From: Leptonema illini DSM 21528 | Lineage (GTDB): Bacteria; Spirochaetota; Leptospiria; Leptospirales; Leptonemataceae | Direction: 5' to 3' | DNA: 64,000 nucleotides | Assembly (NCBI RefSeq): GCF_000243335.1 | Contig: NZ_JH597773.1 | Coordinates: 1,323,989-1,387,988, forward strand | Shown here: positions 12,601-21,118 of the stretch, piece after piece | How positions within the stretch are numbered: the stretch's first letter is position 1 | Layout: each line of letters opens with the position of its first letter | The notes under the pieces: generated by a model | Database searches by the model: none | The model's input: only the letters and a program-made list of their open reading frames with translations | Told to the model about the DNA's origin: nothing | Program-made: the position numbers and the translations under genes

Positions 12601-13067
12601 ACGCCTCTCAGCCATATCTTATGAGTCTGAGCGCCTTCTTTCTCGGCACCGTCTTCACGCAGATTGCTAACGTGCTGTGCAAGCGATCAAACGAATCGCT
12701 TTTCAGCCGAGATTTTCTCTCAGAGGAAAGGCGTGCAAGAGCTTTAAAGAGTCTGAGGCATGGCCGTTTTCGTACCGGGCTCAGACTTGAGATGAGATTG
12801 CGGGCAATCACATCGGCCTTTTTGGGGCGGCACTGGTTTGTTATGAATCTGGTTTCCAATCCGCTGATAACGGTCGGTATTGCCTTCGAGATTCTCTTCG
12901 CGCTTATCGTAATCTATTCGCCTTTGAATCGTCTTTACTATTTCGCCCCCGTCGGATGGCCTGTTTTCCTCGCAGCCCTTAGCGGGCCGGTGCTGCTTCT
13001 TGCCTTTGAAGAGACACGCAAATACCTCCTGCGCCGCGGCAGGAGGTATTCATTGCTTGAAGAGTAA
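9630..13067 (+). CDS. P-type cation ATPase (IIC, Na,K-ATPase-like) with an N-terminal PTS EIIA-like domain
   Basis: 1145 aa. Residues about 1-155 resemble a PTS EIIA type-2/PtsN domain: LSAESIVLDL, a presumed phospho-acceptor His78 in YFPHAAIPG, then MALLLVPEEDPERMLLLLERL. From about residue 170 a complete P-type ATPase follows: N-terminal cation domain, SSLTGESASVKR actuator loop, VPEGLLPTVTLALA in M4, phosphorylation motif CTDKTGTLTEN (Asp494), GDPTEGALL, GDGVNDAPALKKAHIG hinge, and a C-terminal membrane part with IDVGTDLVPAMGLGIEPPE. PEGLL and the GTDLVPA block are typical of Na,K-ATPase-like pumps, so monovalent cation transport is more likely than Ca2+. The start is the only good in-frame ATG after an in-frame stop at 9603. 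The ribosome site is poor, and the gene begins 144 bases after the intron. Confidence 0.88.
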   Translation: MIRELLSAESIVLDLPLAPLTAIERLTERLIQRQAGKRLDSDDQRSSLRQALSTNIVQTLLASLDRPGGTGDRAYFPHAAIPGIRSPRLMIGRLSPRAGQDDAGDCRFMALLLVPEEDPERMLLLLERLAALIPALVPELSRMRSADAILQRLISAEAEARGPTYFNMTDADLAAELVTDRLRGLSEGEARRRLQRYGRNVLRPPARTPLWMRLIRNFFSFFALLLWAAGILCFIPGVDMPQLGWAILVVIVINGIFSFLQETRADRAVETLQRLLTRKALVLRDGEEREVDAELIVPGDIVLLEEGDAVPADARLIEASGIEVNNSSLTGESASVKRYKSDRPVLIDKPFLWIEMPNVLFAGSSLIKGRGRAIVIGTGMNTEIGRIAGMTQSIRGEDTPLQKQLRETVATITLLAALFGAVFLLLGWQMAGLTFIQAFIFCIGLFVANVPEGLLPTVTLALALGVQRMAKRNAIVKNLSSVETLGCTTVICTDKTGTLTENVMSVVEVYAAGEIFEVEGSGYAPIGRFLQDGGEIPVARLHENLAFKELSRCARLCNNARLVRNASGDDRQEWHLSGDPTEGALLCLSMKAGIEAQNDRIHLFPFESVRKRMSVVVQTEQGPTVYAKGAPLELLARCAHIQSASGVVPLETTHVEQIRSINDRWAQRGLRVLALACRVDGPGAEYTEESAESGLVFLGLTAMQDPLRREVPDAIRACHEAGIRIVMITGDYAGTARSIGLQAGMRLPDDQPVYSGTEIGELEEERLRDLLRQSDRVFARVSPEQKLRIVSCLRDLGEIVAVTGDGVNDAPALKKAHIGIAMGGRGSDVAREAAHMVLADDNFSTIVHAIEEGRAIFRNIRRFIAYVLNSNPQEMIPYILWMLFPGTPLAMTVMGVLAIDVGTDLVPAMGLGIEPPEKNVMKQPPRSRSEKMLSLPMVLKSYFIRGSILTIGCYITYLFFGWIEGYARDSSNLLSLLKAMPASPANLEMRDASQPYLMSLSAFFLGTVFTQIANVLCKRSNESLFSRDFLSEERRARALKSLRHGRFRTGLRLEMRLRAITSAFLGRHWFVMNLVSNPLITVGIAFEILFALIVIYSPLNRLYYFAPVGWPVFLAALSGPVLLLAFEETRKYLLRRGRRYSLLEE
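13021..13050. other. Perfect 12-bp inverted repeat inside the end of the ATPase gene
   Basis: AATACCTCCTGC, a 6-base centre GCCGCG, then GCAGGAGGTATT. It lies within the last codons of the P-type ATPase. No T-run follows, so it is not a classic terminator. It could be an mRNA 3' stabiliser or a bidirectional stop between the convergent ATPase and ilvD genes. Confidence 0.6.
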
Positions 13068-13135
13068 GGGCGGGCTGCAATCGGGCTTTAGATCGCGCAT
13101 CTTTCACGGAGAAGCGACGCAGCCGAACCGAATCC

Positions 13136-14986
13136 TTACCTCTCAATCTGACTGACGTCGCGCACCCCGCCTTTTGCCGCCGAAGTGGCCATAGCGGCGT
13201 AAGCGCGCAGAGCAGGCGATACGTGACGCTCGCGCTTAACCGGCTTGAAGGCCGTCGATCCCTTCGCCTGCATCGCCGCACGTCTTTTTGCCAGCTCTTC
13301 GTCCGTGATGGCGACGCGAATGCTGCGATTCGGGATGTCGATTTCGATGACGTCATTCTCTTCGATGAGCGCGATGTTGCCGCCTTCGGCCGCCTCGGGC
13401 GAGACGTGACCGATGGAAAGCCCCGATGTGCCGCCTGAAAAGCGTCCGTCCGTGATGAGAGCACAGGCCTTGCCTAACCCTTTCGATTTGATATACGACG
13501 TCGGGTACAGCATCTCCTGCATGCCCGGCCCGCCTTTCGGTCCTTCATATCGGATGATAACGACGTCGCCGGCCTTCACTCTATCATTGAGAATGCCTTC
13601 GACGGCGGCCTCCTGCGATTCAAAGATACGCGCAGGCCCCGAGAATTCCAGAATGGATTCGTCCACGCCGGCCGTTTTTACGACACATCCGTCGATAGCG
13701 AGGTTGCCATAAAGCACGGCGAGTCCGCCGTCTTTCGAATAGGCATGTTCGAGATCGCGAATGCATCCTGTGCTTCGATCCAGATCAAGCTGCCAGCGTT
13801 TCTCCTGCGAGAAGGGCTCCTGTGTGGGCACGTTACCCGGAGCGGCCGTGAAGCGTTTCTTTGCCGCCTCGCTGACCGAGGGGCTGCGCACATCGTATTC
13901 TTTAAGGGCGTCGGCAAGCGTGGCGCTGTGAACGGTCGGCACGGATGTAGTTAACAGCTTCGCGCGATCAAGCTCGCCGAGAATTCCCATAACGCCGCCA
14001 GCGCGGTGAACGTCTTCCATGTGATACGTTTGAATCGACGGGGCGACCTTGCACAGATGGGGTACGCGGCGCGAAAGACGATCGATATCCTTCATCGTAA
14101 AATCGACGCCCGCTTCTTGAGCGGCGGCAAGCAGATGCAGGATGGTATTCGTCGAGCCGCCCATGGCAATATCAAGGCTCATGGCGTTTTCAAAGGCGGC
14201 AAAGCCGGCAATGGATTTCGGCAGCACCGATGCATCGTTCTTTTCGTAGTAGCGACGCGTCAGTTCGACGATGCGGCGCCCCGCTTCAAGAAAGAGCTCT
14301 TTGCGATCGGCATGTGTGGCCAGCGTGGAGCCGTTTCCAGGAAGCGAAAGCCCGAGCGCCTCGGTCAGACAGTTCATCGAGTTCGCCGTGAACATGCCCG
14401 AGCAGGATCCGCATGTGGGGCAGGCCGACCGCTCCATCTTCTGCACGTCGGCGTCCGATTCATTGGGATCGGCAGCGGCGATCATAGCATCGATGAGATC
14501 AAGATGTCGCTCTTCGCCGCCAATCAGAGCCTTACCCGATTCCATCGGTCCGCCCGATACGAAGATGGTCGGAATGTTCAGGCGCATCGTGGCGAGAAGC
14601 ATGCCCGGCGTGATTTTGTCGCAGTTTGAGATGCAGATCAGCGCGTCGGCCGTATGGGCGTTTACCATGTATTCGACCGAATCGGCGATCAGCTCACGCG
14701 AGGGCAGGGAGTAAAGCATGCCGCCGTGGCCCATGGCGATGCCGTCATCGATGGCGATGGTGTTGAATTCTTTAGCCACGCCGCCTGCCTTTTCGATCTC
14801 GCGGGCGACGAGCTGCCCCATATCTTTAAGATGCACGTGCCCTGGAACAAACTGCGTGAAGGAGTTGGCGATGGCGATGATGGGCTTGTTAAAATCGGCA
14901 TCCTTCATGCCCGTAGCGCGCCAGAGGGCGCGGGCGCCGGCCATATTTCGGCCTCGTGTTGTCGTCCAGGAGCGATAGTCTGGCAT
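13136..14986 (-). CDS. ilvD: Dihydroxy-acid dehydratase
   Basis: 616 aa, the usual length of the E. coli-type enzyme. It dehydrates 2,3-dihydroxy-isovalerate and 2,3-dihydroxy-3-methylvalerate to the keto acids of valine and isoleucine synthesis (also feeding leucine and pantothenate). Visible signatures are [25 protein letters not shown] (Asp81/82), [13 protein letters not shown] with cluster Cys122, and [19 protein letters not shown] with Cys195. The C-terminal half has [19 protein letters not shown]. Cytoplasmic, needing an Fe-S cluster and Mg2+. It converges with the ATPase and is divergent from the bactofilin gene. No other ilv gene is in the window. Confidence 0.97.
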   Translation of the reverse strand: MPDYRSWTTTRGRNMAGARALWRATGMKDADFNKPIIAIANSFTQFVPGHVHLKDMGQLVAREIEKAGGVAKEFNTIAIDDGIAMGHGGMLYSLPSRELIADSVEYMVNAHTADALICISNCDKITPGMLLATMRLNIPTIFVSGGPMESGKALIGGEERHLDLIDAMIAAADPNESDADVQKMERSACPTCGSCSGMFTANSMNCLTEALGLSLPGNGSTLATHADRKELFLEAGRRIVELTRRYYEKNDASVLPKSIAGFAAFENAMSLDIAMGGSTNTILHLLAAAQEAGVDFTMKDIDRLSRRVPHLCKVAPSIQTYHMEDVHRAGGVMGILGELDRAKLLTTSVPTVHSATLADALKEYDVRSPSVSEAAKKRFTAAPGNVPTQEPFSQEKRWQLDLDRSTGCIRDLEHAYSKDGGLAVLYGNLAIDGCVVKTAGVDESILEFSGPARIFESQEAAVEGILNDRVKAGDVVIIRYEGPKGGPGMQEMLYPTSYIKSKGLGKACALITDGRFSGGTSGLSIGHVSPEAAEGGNIALIEENDVIEIDIPNRSIRVAITDEELAKRRAAMQAKGSTAFKPVKRERHVSPALRAYAAMATSAAKGGVRDVSQIER

Positions 14987-15128
14987 GGAATCCTCTCAAA
15001 AGTGCGGAATAGGGGCGGAGCCCTTACTGGAAACAAATTGATTATGACTCTGGCGGGCAAGCGGGAAATGGATTGCAGATCGTTATGGCTGTGGAAAGAT
15101 GGGCCAAATCCCGCTCTGGACCGGATCA

Positions 15129-15563
15129 ATGGCAATCGTAAAAACTGCATCGGATGTAACGAACTCAACGATCGGAGAAAACTCCTACTTCAGCGGACGT
15201 TTCTTCATCAACGGATCTTTGAAGATCGACGGGAAGTTCGAAGGGAAGTCCCTGCAGGCCGATCAGCTCTATATCGGCGCCACAGGCCGCGTGAAAACGA
15301 ATATCACGGCCACCTCGGTCATCGTTGAAGGCATCATTATCGGCAATATCACCGCCCGCAACAGGGTCATGCTTCTGCCGACCGCCCGCATCCTCGGCGA
15401 TATCTCCACCCCTGAACTTATTATCCAGAACGGTGTGATCCTCGAAGGCCGCTGCATGATCTCGAACGATCTCAAGCATTCGGCCCGGGATTATATCAAT
15501 GCCGAGTATAACCGTGACAACCTCTCCGTTGACCGACTCTTCGGCAAAGAAAAGGCCTCCTGA
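15129..15563 (+). CDS. Bactofilin (polymer-forming cytoskeletal protein)
   Basis: About 144 aa from the ATG at 15129 (MAIVKTASD). An upstream in-frame ATG at 15099 would add ten residues but has its GGA too close. The central part is a run of short beta-helix rungs with alternating hydrophobic residues (LKIDGKFEGKSLQADQLYIG, VIVEGIIIGNI, LIIQNGVILEGRC), flanked by polar ends. Bactofilins self-assemble into filaments without nucleotide and help localise peptidoglycan enzymes or control cell curvature, which fits a helical spirochaete. The 3' end overlaps pdxA by 65 bases. Confidence 0.88.
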   Translation: MAIVKTASDVTNSTIGENSYFSGRFFINGSLKIDGKFEGKSLQADQLYIGATGRVKTNITATSVIVEGIIIGNITARNRVMLLPTARILGDISTPELIIQNGVILEGRCMISNDLKHSARDYINAEYNRDNLSVDRLFGKEKAS

Positions 15564-16596
15564 GCTCGTCCTGATTTCGGGCGGCGATCCGGCCGGCATC
15601 GCCCCGGAGGTCGTCCGTAAGGCGATTGCAGGGCTTGATGCGACCACCTCCTTCCTCTATCTTTACAATGCCGGTCATGCCGATGCCGCTGACGAAGAGT
15701 TTCAGCGGCTCAAACAGGCATTGAAGTCCCGGTTGTGCCTGATCTCGGGCGGCTCGGACGATCTTGTAGAGACGGCTCGTGGCCTGAGCGAAACTGCGGA
15801 TGGCTCGGTTTATCTCTACCCGGTTTTGCGTCCCCACGAAAAGCCCTGTCTGCCCGGCCAGGCCAGCACACATTCGGGCGATCTGTCGTTTCGCGCACTT
15901 GACCTTGCCTGCTCCGTCATCGATGCAATGCCCGATGACATCTCGAGTGTTGCGCTGGTCACCGCACCTCTCTCTAAAGAGTTTGTTATCAGAAGCGGCC
16001 AATCCGACTTTTCGGGGCATACGGGCTATCTGGCACGGCGCTTTAACCGAAACGTGCTGATGCTGATGCATGGTCGGGGGTTCAGCGTCATTCCGCTGAC
16101 CGAGCATGTCGCCCTTGCCGATGTGCCGTCCCATCTGCGCGCCGTTCTCGGGAGATCTGATCTTCCCGCCCTGCTTGTGGACCTTGCCCGTCGTGCCGTT
16201 TTCTCGGGAAAAGAGATCGCTCTTTGCGGATTGAATCCGCATTGCGGAGAGGGCGGCTTGATCGGGAACGAAGAGCAGGAGATCTTAATGCCCTTTATCG
16301 CGAAGGTTCGCGAGGCCGGGGTGTCGATAAAGGGCCCCCTGCCAGCCGATACTCTTTTTATGGAATCGGTGCGCAAGCAGTTCCGTCTGATCCTCTCCTG
16401 CTACCACGATCAGGGGCTGATCCCCTTTAAGGCGCTTGAAGGCGAGCAGGGCATCAACGTGACGATAGGACTGCCCTTTCTGCGCACAAGCCCCGATCAC
16501 GGCACCGCCTACGGTCTTGCCGGTAAAGAGATCGCCGATTCCACAAGCATGCGGCGCGCCCTTGAAGCGGCGGTGTCATCGGAGCTGAGCCATTGA
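15499..16596 (+). CDS. pdxA: 4-hydroxythreonine-4-phosphate dehydrogenase
   Basis: 365 aa. It oxidises 4-phosphohydroxy-L-threonine in the deoxyxylulose-dependent route to pyridoxal phosphate. Motifs are GGDPAGIAPEVV near residue 29, HSGDLSFRALDLA, the metal-binding histidines in FSGHTGYLARRF, LTEHVALADVP and CYHDQGLIPFK, and the closing RTSPDHGTAYGLAGK. The first about 25 residues lie in the overlap with the bactofilin gene. A TTG at 15529 is an alternative start, but any start overlaps. It ends TTGA, shared with the next gene. pdxB (25.4 kb) and dxs (38.3 kb) of the same pathway are also in the window. Confidence 0.95.
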   Translation: MPSITVTTSPLTDSSAKKRPPELVLISGGDPAGIAPEVVRKAIAGLDATTSFLYLYNAGHADAADEEFQRLKQALKSRLCLISGGSDDLVETARGLSETADGSVYLYPVLRPHEKPCLPGQASTHSGDLSFRALDLACSVIDAMPDDISSVALVTAPLSKEFVIRSGQSDFSGHTGYLARRFNRNVLMLMHGRGFSVIPLTEHVALADVPSHLRAVLGRSDLPALLVDLARRAVFSGKEIALCGLNPHCGEGGLIGNEEQEILMPFIAKVREAGVSIKGPLPADTLFMESVRKQFRLILSCYHDQGLIPFKALEGEQGINVTIGLPFLRTSPDHGTAYGLAGKEIADSTSMRRALEAAVSSELSH

Positions 16597-17063
16597 TACC
16601 CGATATCTTACAATTCCCACTTGCGCTTTTCTGGGGCATCGCTCTTCTTTTAGTTCTGTTCCGTCGCCGACTGGGCGCCGCGTGGAAGATCGGAGCGTTG
16701 CTTCTATATATCTTTTATGTCGTCTGGTTTCGCGAGCCCATTCTCCAGGGATGGAACGGCTTTCATTATCAGTTCGGAGTCTCGCTCTTCGCGATGCTGG
16801 CCGCTCTGTGGCTGGAGGTGGGCAGAACGCTGATGCTGGTCTGGCCCGTTTTTCTTGTGATGGTCTTTTTCTTCGCATCGGATCGCAGCGCATCGTGGAT
16901 TCTGCGTGTGCTTGTCGTGCTCACACTTTTTTACTGGCTGTTCTTCTTTCTCTTTCGTTCTCTGCCTGAAGGGTGGGCGAAGCCGTATCAGGAGAAGATT
17001 CCACAGAAGCTTGAGATGCCGTCGCTTCCGAAGATTGAAGGTCTGAATACAGACTTGAAGTAA
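16593..17063 (+). CDS. Hypothetical membrane protein, 156 aa
   Basis: No family is recognised. It has four or five hydrophobic segments (ILQFPLALFWGIALLLVLF, IGALLLYIFYVVWF, FGVSLFAMLAALWLEV, MLVWPVFLVMVFFFA, VLVVLTLFYWLFFFLF) and a short polar C-terminal tail rich in Pro/Lys. The start is a TTG overlapping the pdxA stop (TTGA), with GGAG about ten bases upstream, so translation is probably coupled to pdxA. The roughly 160 bases after it, before dapA, hold no recognisable feature. Confidence 0.75.
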   Translation: MIPDILQFPLALFWGIALLLVLFRRRLGAAWKIGALLLYIFYVVWFREPILQGWNGFHYQFGVSLFAMLAALWLEVGRTLMLVWPVFLVMVFFFASDRSASWILRVLVVLTLFYWLFFFLFRSLPEGWAKPYQEKIPQKLEMPSLPKIEGLNTDLK

Positions 17064-17225
17064 GGGGCTGTATTTGATGCCAGTCGTTGACTGCGGCCCA
17101 TCTGGCTGATGCTCTCCTGCGACCAGCGGCGGCCGCCGGTTGCCACCTGTTGATTTTCCTGTCGAAGAGAAGGCTCTGATACAAAAACACTTGTAAAGGC
17201 CGCCCGATTTCGCATTGAGGGATCT

Positions 17226-18110
17226 ATGAAACTCGAAGGCCTCTATACTGCACTGATCACCCCCTTTACGGCAGACGGATCGAAGATCGACTACGAGGCC
17301 TTCGCTAAGCTGATTGAGCGTCAGATTGCCGGCGGCGTCAGCGGCGTCGTGCCCTGTGGAACGACGGGCGAATCGCCGACACTCAGCCACGAAGAGCATG
17401 CCGAGCTGATCGCACAAACGGTGAAGCTTGTAAACGGACGCGTGCAGGTCATCGCCGGCACGGGCTCGAACTCGACGACGGAGGCCATCGAGCTCACCGA
17501 GCAGGCCTGCAAGGCCGGCGTCGATGCCGTTATGCTTGTCAATCCCTATTATAACAAGCCGTCGCAGGAAGGCCTGTACAGGCATTTTAAGGCTGTGGCC
17601 GAACGCAGCTCAAAGCCCGTTGTTCTCTATAATATTCGTGGCCGCACCGCCGTAAACGTCGAGCCCGAAACCTTTGTTCGCCTGGCCGAGATTCCGAACA
17701 TCGTATCGGTCAAAGAGGCCTCCGGCGATCTGAATCAGATGGCCCGCATCATCGGCCTCACTAAAGGCCGCCTGGCTCTCCTGTCGGGTGACGATAACCT
17801 GACGCCGGCCGTCATCGGCGTCGGCGGAAAGGGCGTGATCTCGGTGGCATCGAACCTGTATCCGAAGAAGCTGTCGCGCATGGTCGGCAAATACCTGTCC
17901 GGCGACTTTACGGGCGGCAATGTCATCTTTTATGAGATGCTTGAGTTCATGAACGCCCTCTTCTGGGAAACGAACCCCGTTCCCGTAAAGACCGGAGCGG
18001 CCATGCTCGGTCATTGCACGCCGGCGATGCGTCTTCCGCTTGTAGAGATGCCTGCCGATAAGGCGGCGAAGTTCAAGGCCCTTCTCGATCAGATCGGAGC
18101 CGATGCATGA
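17226..18110 (+). CDS. dapA: 4-hydroxy-tetrahydrodipicolinate synthase
   Basis: 294 aa, the standard length. It condenses pyruvate with aspartate semialdehyde, the first committed step to diaminopimelate and lysine. Visible residues are Schiff-base Lys163 in VSVKEASGD, Tyr135 in VVLYNIRGR, Thr46/Thr47 in [11 protein letters not shown], and substrate Arg140. The YNxxGR loop has Arg where Pro is usual. The start is well supported (GAGGGATCT before ATG). It shares ATGA with dapB and opens a five-gene run. Confidence 0.96.
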   Translation: MKLEGLYTALITPFTADGSKIDYEAFAKLIERQIAGGVSGVVPCGTTGESPTLSHEEHAELIAQTVKLVNGRVQVIAGTGSNSTTEAIELTEQACKAGVDAVMLVNPYYNKPSQEGLYRHFKAVAERSSKPVVLYNIRGRTAVNVEPETFVRLAEIPNIVSVKEASGDLNQMARIIGLTKGRLALLSGDDNLTPAVIGVGGKGVISVASNLYPKKLSRMVGKYLSGDFTGGNVIFYEMLEFMNALFWETNPVPVKTGAAMLGHCTPAMRLPLVEMPADKAAKFKALLDQIGADA

Positions 18111-18898
18111 GTCGCGTTTGCGTATCGGGCTCGGCAGGCCGGATGGGCCGCGCCATTGTTTCTTTGCTCAAAGAAGAAGGCGTTGAGTTAGGGGCAGCCC
18201 TTGAATACGAAGGGCATGCTCTGCTCGGTACCGATGCCGGAGTCCTTGCCGGCGTCGATGCCATAGGCCTGGCGCTGACCGCCGATGCAGTCGCTGCCGT
18301 CGCAGCATCCGATGTGGTGATCGATTTCAGCGCGCCGGCGAATACGATGCGCCTGCTCGACCTCTGTATCAAGGCAAAAAAAGGCCTTGTCATCGGAACG
18401 ACCGGCCTTTCAGACGAGCAGAAGACCACTATTCTCAAGGCCGGCGCTTCGATTCCCGTATTGCTTTCGCCGAATATGGCCGTCGGCGTGAACGCCCTTT
18501 TTGCCCTTGTCGAACAGGCGGCAAAGATGATGCGCGACGGCTTCGACGTTGAGATATCTGAGATCCATCATCATTTCAAGAAGGATGCTCCGTCGGGCAC
18601 GGCCGTGCGTCTGAAAGATATCGTGCGCGATGCTCATGCAACGGATGAGTCGCAGATCGTTTACGGCCGCGAAGGCATCGTCGGGGAGCGTCAGACCGGT
18701 GAGATCGGCGTGCATGCGCTTCGCGGAGGCGACGTCGTCGGCGAGCATACGGTGTATTTTTTCGCCGACGGTGAGCGTATCGAGTTGACGCATCGCGCCA
18801 CATCGCGCATCATCTTCGCCCGGGGAGCTCTTCGCGCCGCGAAGTTCCTCTCAGGCAAGCCGCCCGGTTCTTATAACATGATGGATGTACTTCGGTAA
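18107..18898 (+). CDS. dapB: 4-hydroxy-tetrahydrodipicolinate reductase
   Basis: 263 aa. NAD(P)H-dependent second step after DapA. It has the N-terminal dinucleotide-binding motif [32 protein letters not shown], and the catalytic block [15 protein letters not shown] (His154 and Lys158). It overlaps dapA by four bases and its stop shares one base with the cdaA start, so the genes are almost certainly co-translated. Confidence 0.96.
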   Translation: MSRVCVSGSAGRMGRAIVSLLKEEGVELGAALEYEGHALLGTDAGVLAGVDAIGLALTADAVAAVAASDVVIDFSAPANTMRLLDLCIKAKKGLVIGTTGLSDEQKTTILKAGASIPVLLSPNMAVGVNALFALVEQAAKMMRDGFDVEISEIHHHFKKDAPSGTAVRLKDIVRDAHATDESQIVYGREGIVGERQTGEIGVHALRGGDVVGEHTVYFFADGERIELTHRATSRIIFARGALRAAKFLSGKPPGSYNMMDVLR

Positions 18899-19710
18899 TG
18901 CTGTCAGATGTATGGAAAATGGAGAGCATCTTTCCCGCCGTCGCACCTTTCACCAAGGTGGTCGACATACTGCTTGTTGCTTACGTTTTCTATCGCATCT
19001 ACATCCTGCTTTCTCGCACACGGGCCATCCAGCTTTTAATCGGCTTTGCCCTGATCATCGCCGTCGATATTCTGTCGCGCAAATTCAATCTTGAAACGCT
19101 TTCGTGGATCATTACAAACGTTTCCACATACCTCGTTTTCGGTATTATCGTTCTTTTGCAGCCCGAGCTGCGTCGCCTGATCAGCGATATCGGCAAGATG
19201 CAGCTCTTTCAGTGGGTGAACCCGCCGAAGGCCTATTATATCGACGAGATCGTCATCGCCGCGCAGAACATGGCGCACGATCGTGTCGGCTCGCTGATGT
19301 GCATCTTGAAAGAGATCAAGCCTCAGCAGATCATCGATTCGGCCGTGCGGCTTGATGCGAACATCACGCATGAGCTGCTTGAAACGATCTTCTTCAAGGA
19401 TAGCCCGCTGCATGACGGCGCCGTCATCATCGAATCGAATAGAATCCTCGCTGCTTCCTGCTATCTGCCGCTTTCCGGAGCGCGCGATCTGAAAAAGACG
19501 ATGGGCGCCCGACACAGAGCGGGCATGGGATTCTCTGAGGAAAGCGACGCCGTCATTATCGTCACCTCTGAAGAGACGGGAAAGATTTCCGTCATGTATA
19601 ACGGTCGCATGATATCGCCCGTGAAAACGAAGGATCTCAGATCGACGATCCAGGAATGCATCGCCGATCGCTCGGGGCGTCCGAAGCCTCCTGAAGAGGG
19701 AGAAGAATAA
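18898..19710 (+). CDS. cdaA: Diadenylate cyclase CdaA (c-di-AMP synthase)
   Basis: 270 aa. Three N-terminal membrane helices (residues about 22-90) precede a DAC/DisA_N domain with the DGA motif at 173-175 (LHDGAVII) and RHR at 205-207 (GARHRAGMGFSEESDA). It makes cyclic di-AMP from two ATP; in other bacteria this controls potassium and osmolyte uptake and wall stress. It sits in dapA-dapB-cdaA-cdaR-acpS with one-base overlaps on both sides. The usual glmM partner is absent here. Production coupled to wall-precursor synthesis is an inference from the operon. Confidence 0.95.
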   Translation: MLSDVWKMESIFPAVAPFTKVVDILLVAYVFYRIYILLSRTRAIQLLIGFALIIAVDILSRKFNLETLSWIITNVSTYLVFGIIVLLQPELRRLISDIGKMQLFQWVNPPKAYYIDEIVIAAQNMAHDRVGSLMCILKEIKPQQIIDSAVRLDANITHELLETIFFKDSPLHDGAVIIESNRILAASCYLPLSGARDLKKTMGARHRAGMGFSEESDAVIIVTSEETGKISVMYNGRMISPVKTKDLRSTIQECIADRSGRPKPPEEGEE

Positions 19711-20744
19711 TGGAACTGTTTCTGGACAGGCTCGTACTGGTCAAAGAGGCGTTGCTTGAGAACTGGAAGGCGAAGCTCGGTTCGCTTATCGTCGCCATTA
19801 TCTTTTTCTATTACGTTCAGTATACAAGAAACGTTACCCGTGTCGTTCATGTGAAGGTCGATATACCGGCCGTGCCCGAGCATCTTGTTTTGAATTCGCG
19901 TATTCCGTCTTTCGTTAAAGTGGAGTTCTTCGGCCCTCAGGAGGTCATGGACTTTAATCCGGCTAACTTTAAGATCATCCTGATTAATCCGGGTCCCGGT
20001 CCGGGCGAGAACCGCTACAGACTGGATATGCTGCCGCGACCGCCTGAAGGCATCGAGGCGCGCTTCGACGAAGGCATGACCGTTACGCTTGACCGCCTTG
20101 CCGAGCGAACTCTTCCTCTTGTCGGTGACTTTCAGTTAAACTCGGGCTCTGACGTGCGTATCGGCGCCGTTACCATGCATCCGCAAACGATTCGCGTAAG
20201 CGGACCGGCAAGCGTGCTTGACGTGATGGATCGCGTGAGTCTCAATCCGCTGCGTATCACGCCGGGAACTCCGGATTACGCTACGCGAGTTCTTGTCAGT
20301 ACGTTACCCGAGTTTGTCAGGCTGGCCGATGATCAGCCCTATGAGATCGACGTGCGCGTTAAGCTGCTTGATAGTACGGCGAACGAATCCACAGAGGGCA
20401 TATTTCTACGTGAACTTCCCGTGAATTGCGACAACGCCATTCCGGGCCTCAAGCTTGACGAATCGCCGACCGTGAAGGTTCTCTATCGTGCTGAGGCAAG
20501 TGTCGCCGAAGGCCGCCTGACGGCACATACGTTCTGTCCCGTTTTTCTTGATCCGAATACGCGAAATATATTGCCCTCGCTACGCATTCCAGGCATTCCA
20601 GTGCATATCAAAGATGCTCTTGCGCAGAAGGATATCGAAATACTGGAAGTAACGCCGTCGGTCGTGAATCTGCAATTCAGCGTGCAGAAAGTGCGAGCGC
20701 CGACTCAGGTGCAGAAAGGCATGGAGGAGCATCTGATCCGATGA
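19710..20744 (+). CDS. cdaR: YbbR-domain protein, CdaA regulator-like
   Basis: 344 aa. One N-terminal membrane helix (LGSLIVAIIFFYYVQY), then an extracytoplasmic chain of YbbR-type beta repeats, e.g. RTLPLVGDFQLNSGSDVRI and TMHPQTIRVSGPASVLD. CdaR-type proteins sit directly downstream of cdaA and modulate its activity; the position and topology here match. Its start codon overlaps the cdaA stop by one base, and it shares ATGA with acpS. Confidence 0.85.
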   Translation: MELFLDRLVLVKEALLENWKAKLGSLIVAIIFFYYVQYTRNVTRVVHVKVDIPAVPEHLVLNSRIPSFVKVEFFGPQEVMDFNPANFKIILINPGPGPGENRYRLDMLPRPPEGIEARFDEGMTVTLDRLAERTLPLVGDFQLNSGSDVRIGAVTMHPQTIRVSGPASVLDVMDRVSLNPLRITPGTPDYATRVLVSTLPEFVRLADDQPYEIDVRVKLLDSTANESTEGIFLRELPVNCDNAIPGLKLDESPTVKVLYRAEASVAEGRLTAHTFCPVFLDPNTRNILPSLRIPGIPVHIKDALAQKDIEILEVTPSVVNLQFSVQKVRAPTQVQKGMEEHLIR

Positions 20745-21118
20745 TACTGGGCCTGGGAACGGACATCGTCGAGAACAAGCGCATAGCCCGCATCTTCAAG
20801 CGGCACGGTCGGCATTTTCTCGAACGCATCTTCACCGAAGAAGAGATCGAGTACTGCCTGAGCCATCAGGATCCAGTTCCGTATCTTGCTGCAAGATTCG
20901 CGGTGAAAGAAGCGGCGGTTAAGGCCCTGAATATACGCGAGCGCATCGGTCTGCTTTACAGAGATATCGAGGTGGCGGGCAGGGTTTACGGCAAAAAGAA
21001 GCTGCGTCTGAACGGACGGGCCGGTGATATCGCCGAAAATCTCGGCGTGAAGCATCACCATCTCAGTCTGACGCACTCCGACGATCTGAGTGTCGCCGTC
21101 GTTATTTTCGAAAGCTAA
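20741..21118 (+). CDS. acpS: Holo-[acyl-carrier-protein] synthase
   Basis: 125 aa, usual size. It transfers 4'-phosphopantetheine from CoA to the ACP serine. Motifs are GLGTDIVE (Asp8) and ARFAVKEAAVKAL (Glu57), which bind Mg2+, with the C-terminal HHHLSLTHSDDLSVA block. Last gene of the dapA run. Its stop overlaps the end of the convergent ppx gene by four bases. Confidence 0.95.
   Translation: MILGLGTDIVENKRIARIFKRHGRHFLERIFTEEEIEYCLSHQDPVPYLAARFAVKEAAVKALNIRERIGLLYRDIEVAGRVYGKKKLRLNGRAGDIAENLGVKHHHLSLTHSDDLSVAVVIFES

Noticed and set aside
16704-17585. Minus-strand frame of 293 aa
   Set aside because: It crosses the antisense of a membrane protein gene and the start of dapA; the sequence has no domain and is rich in residues expected from antisense reading.
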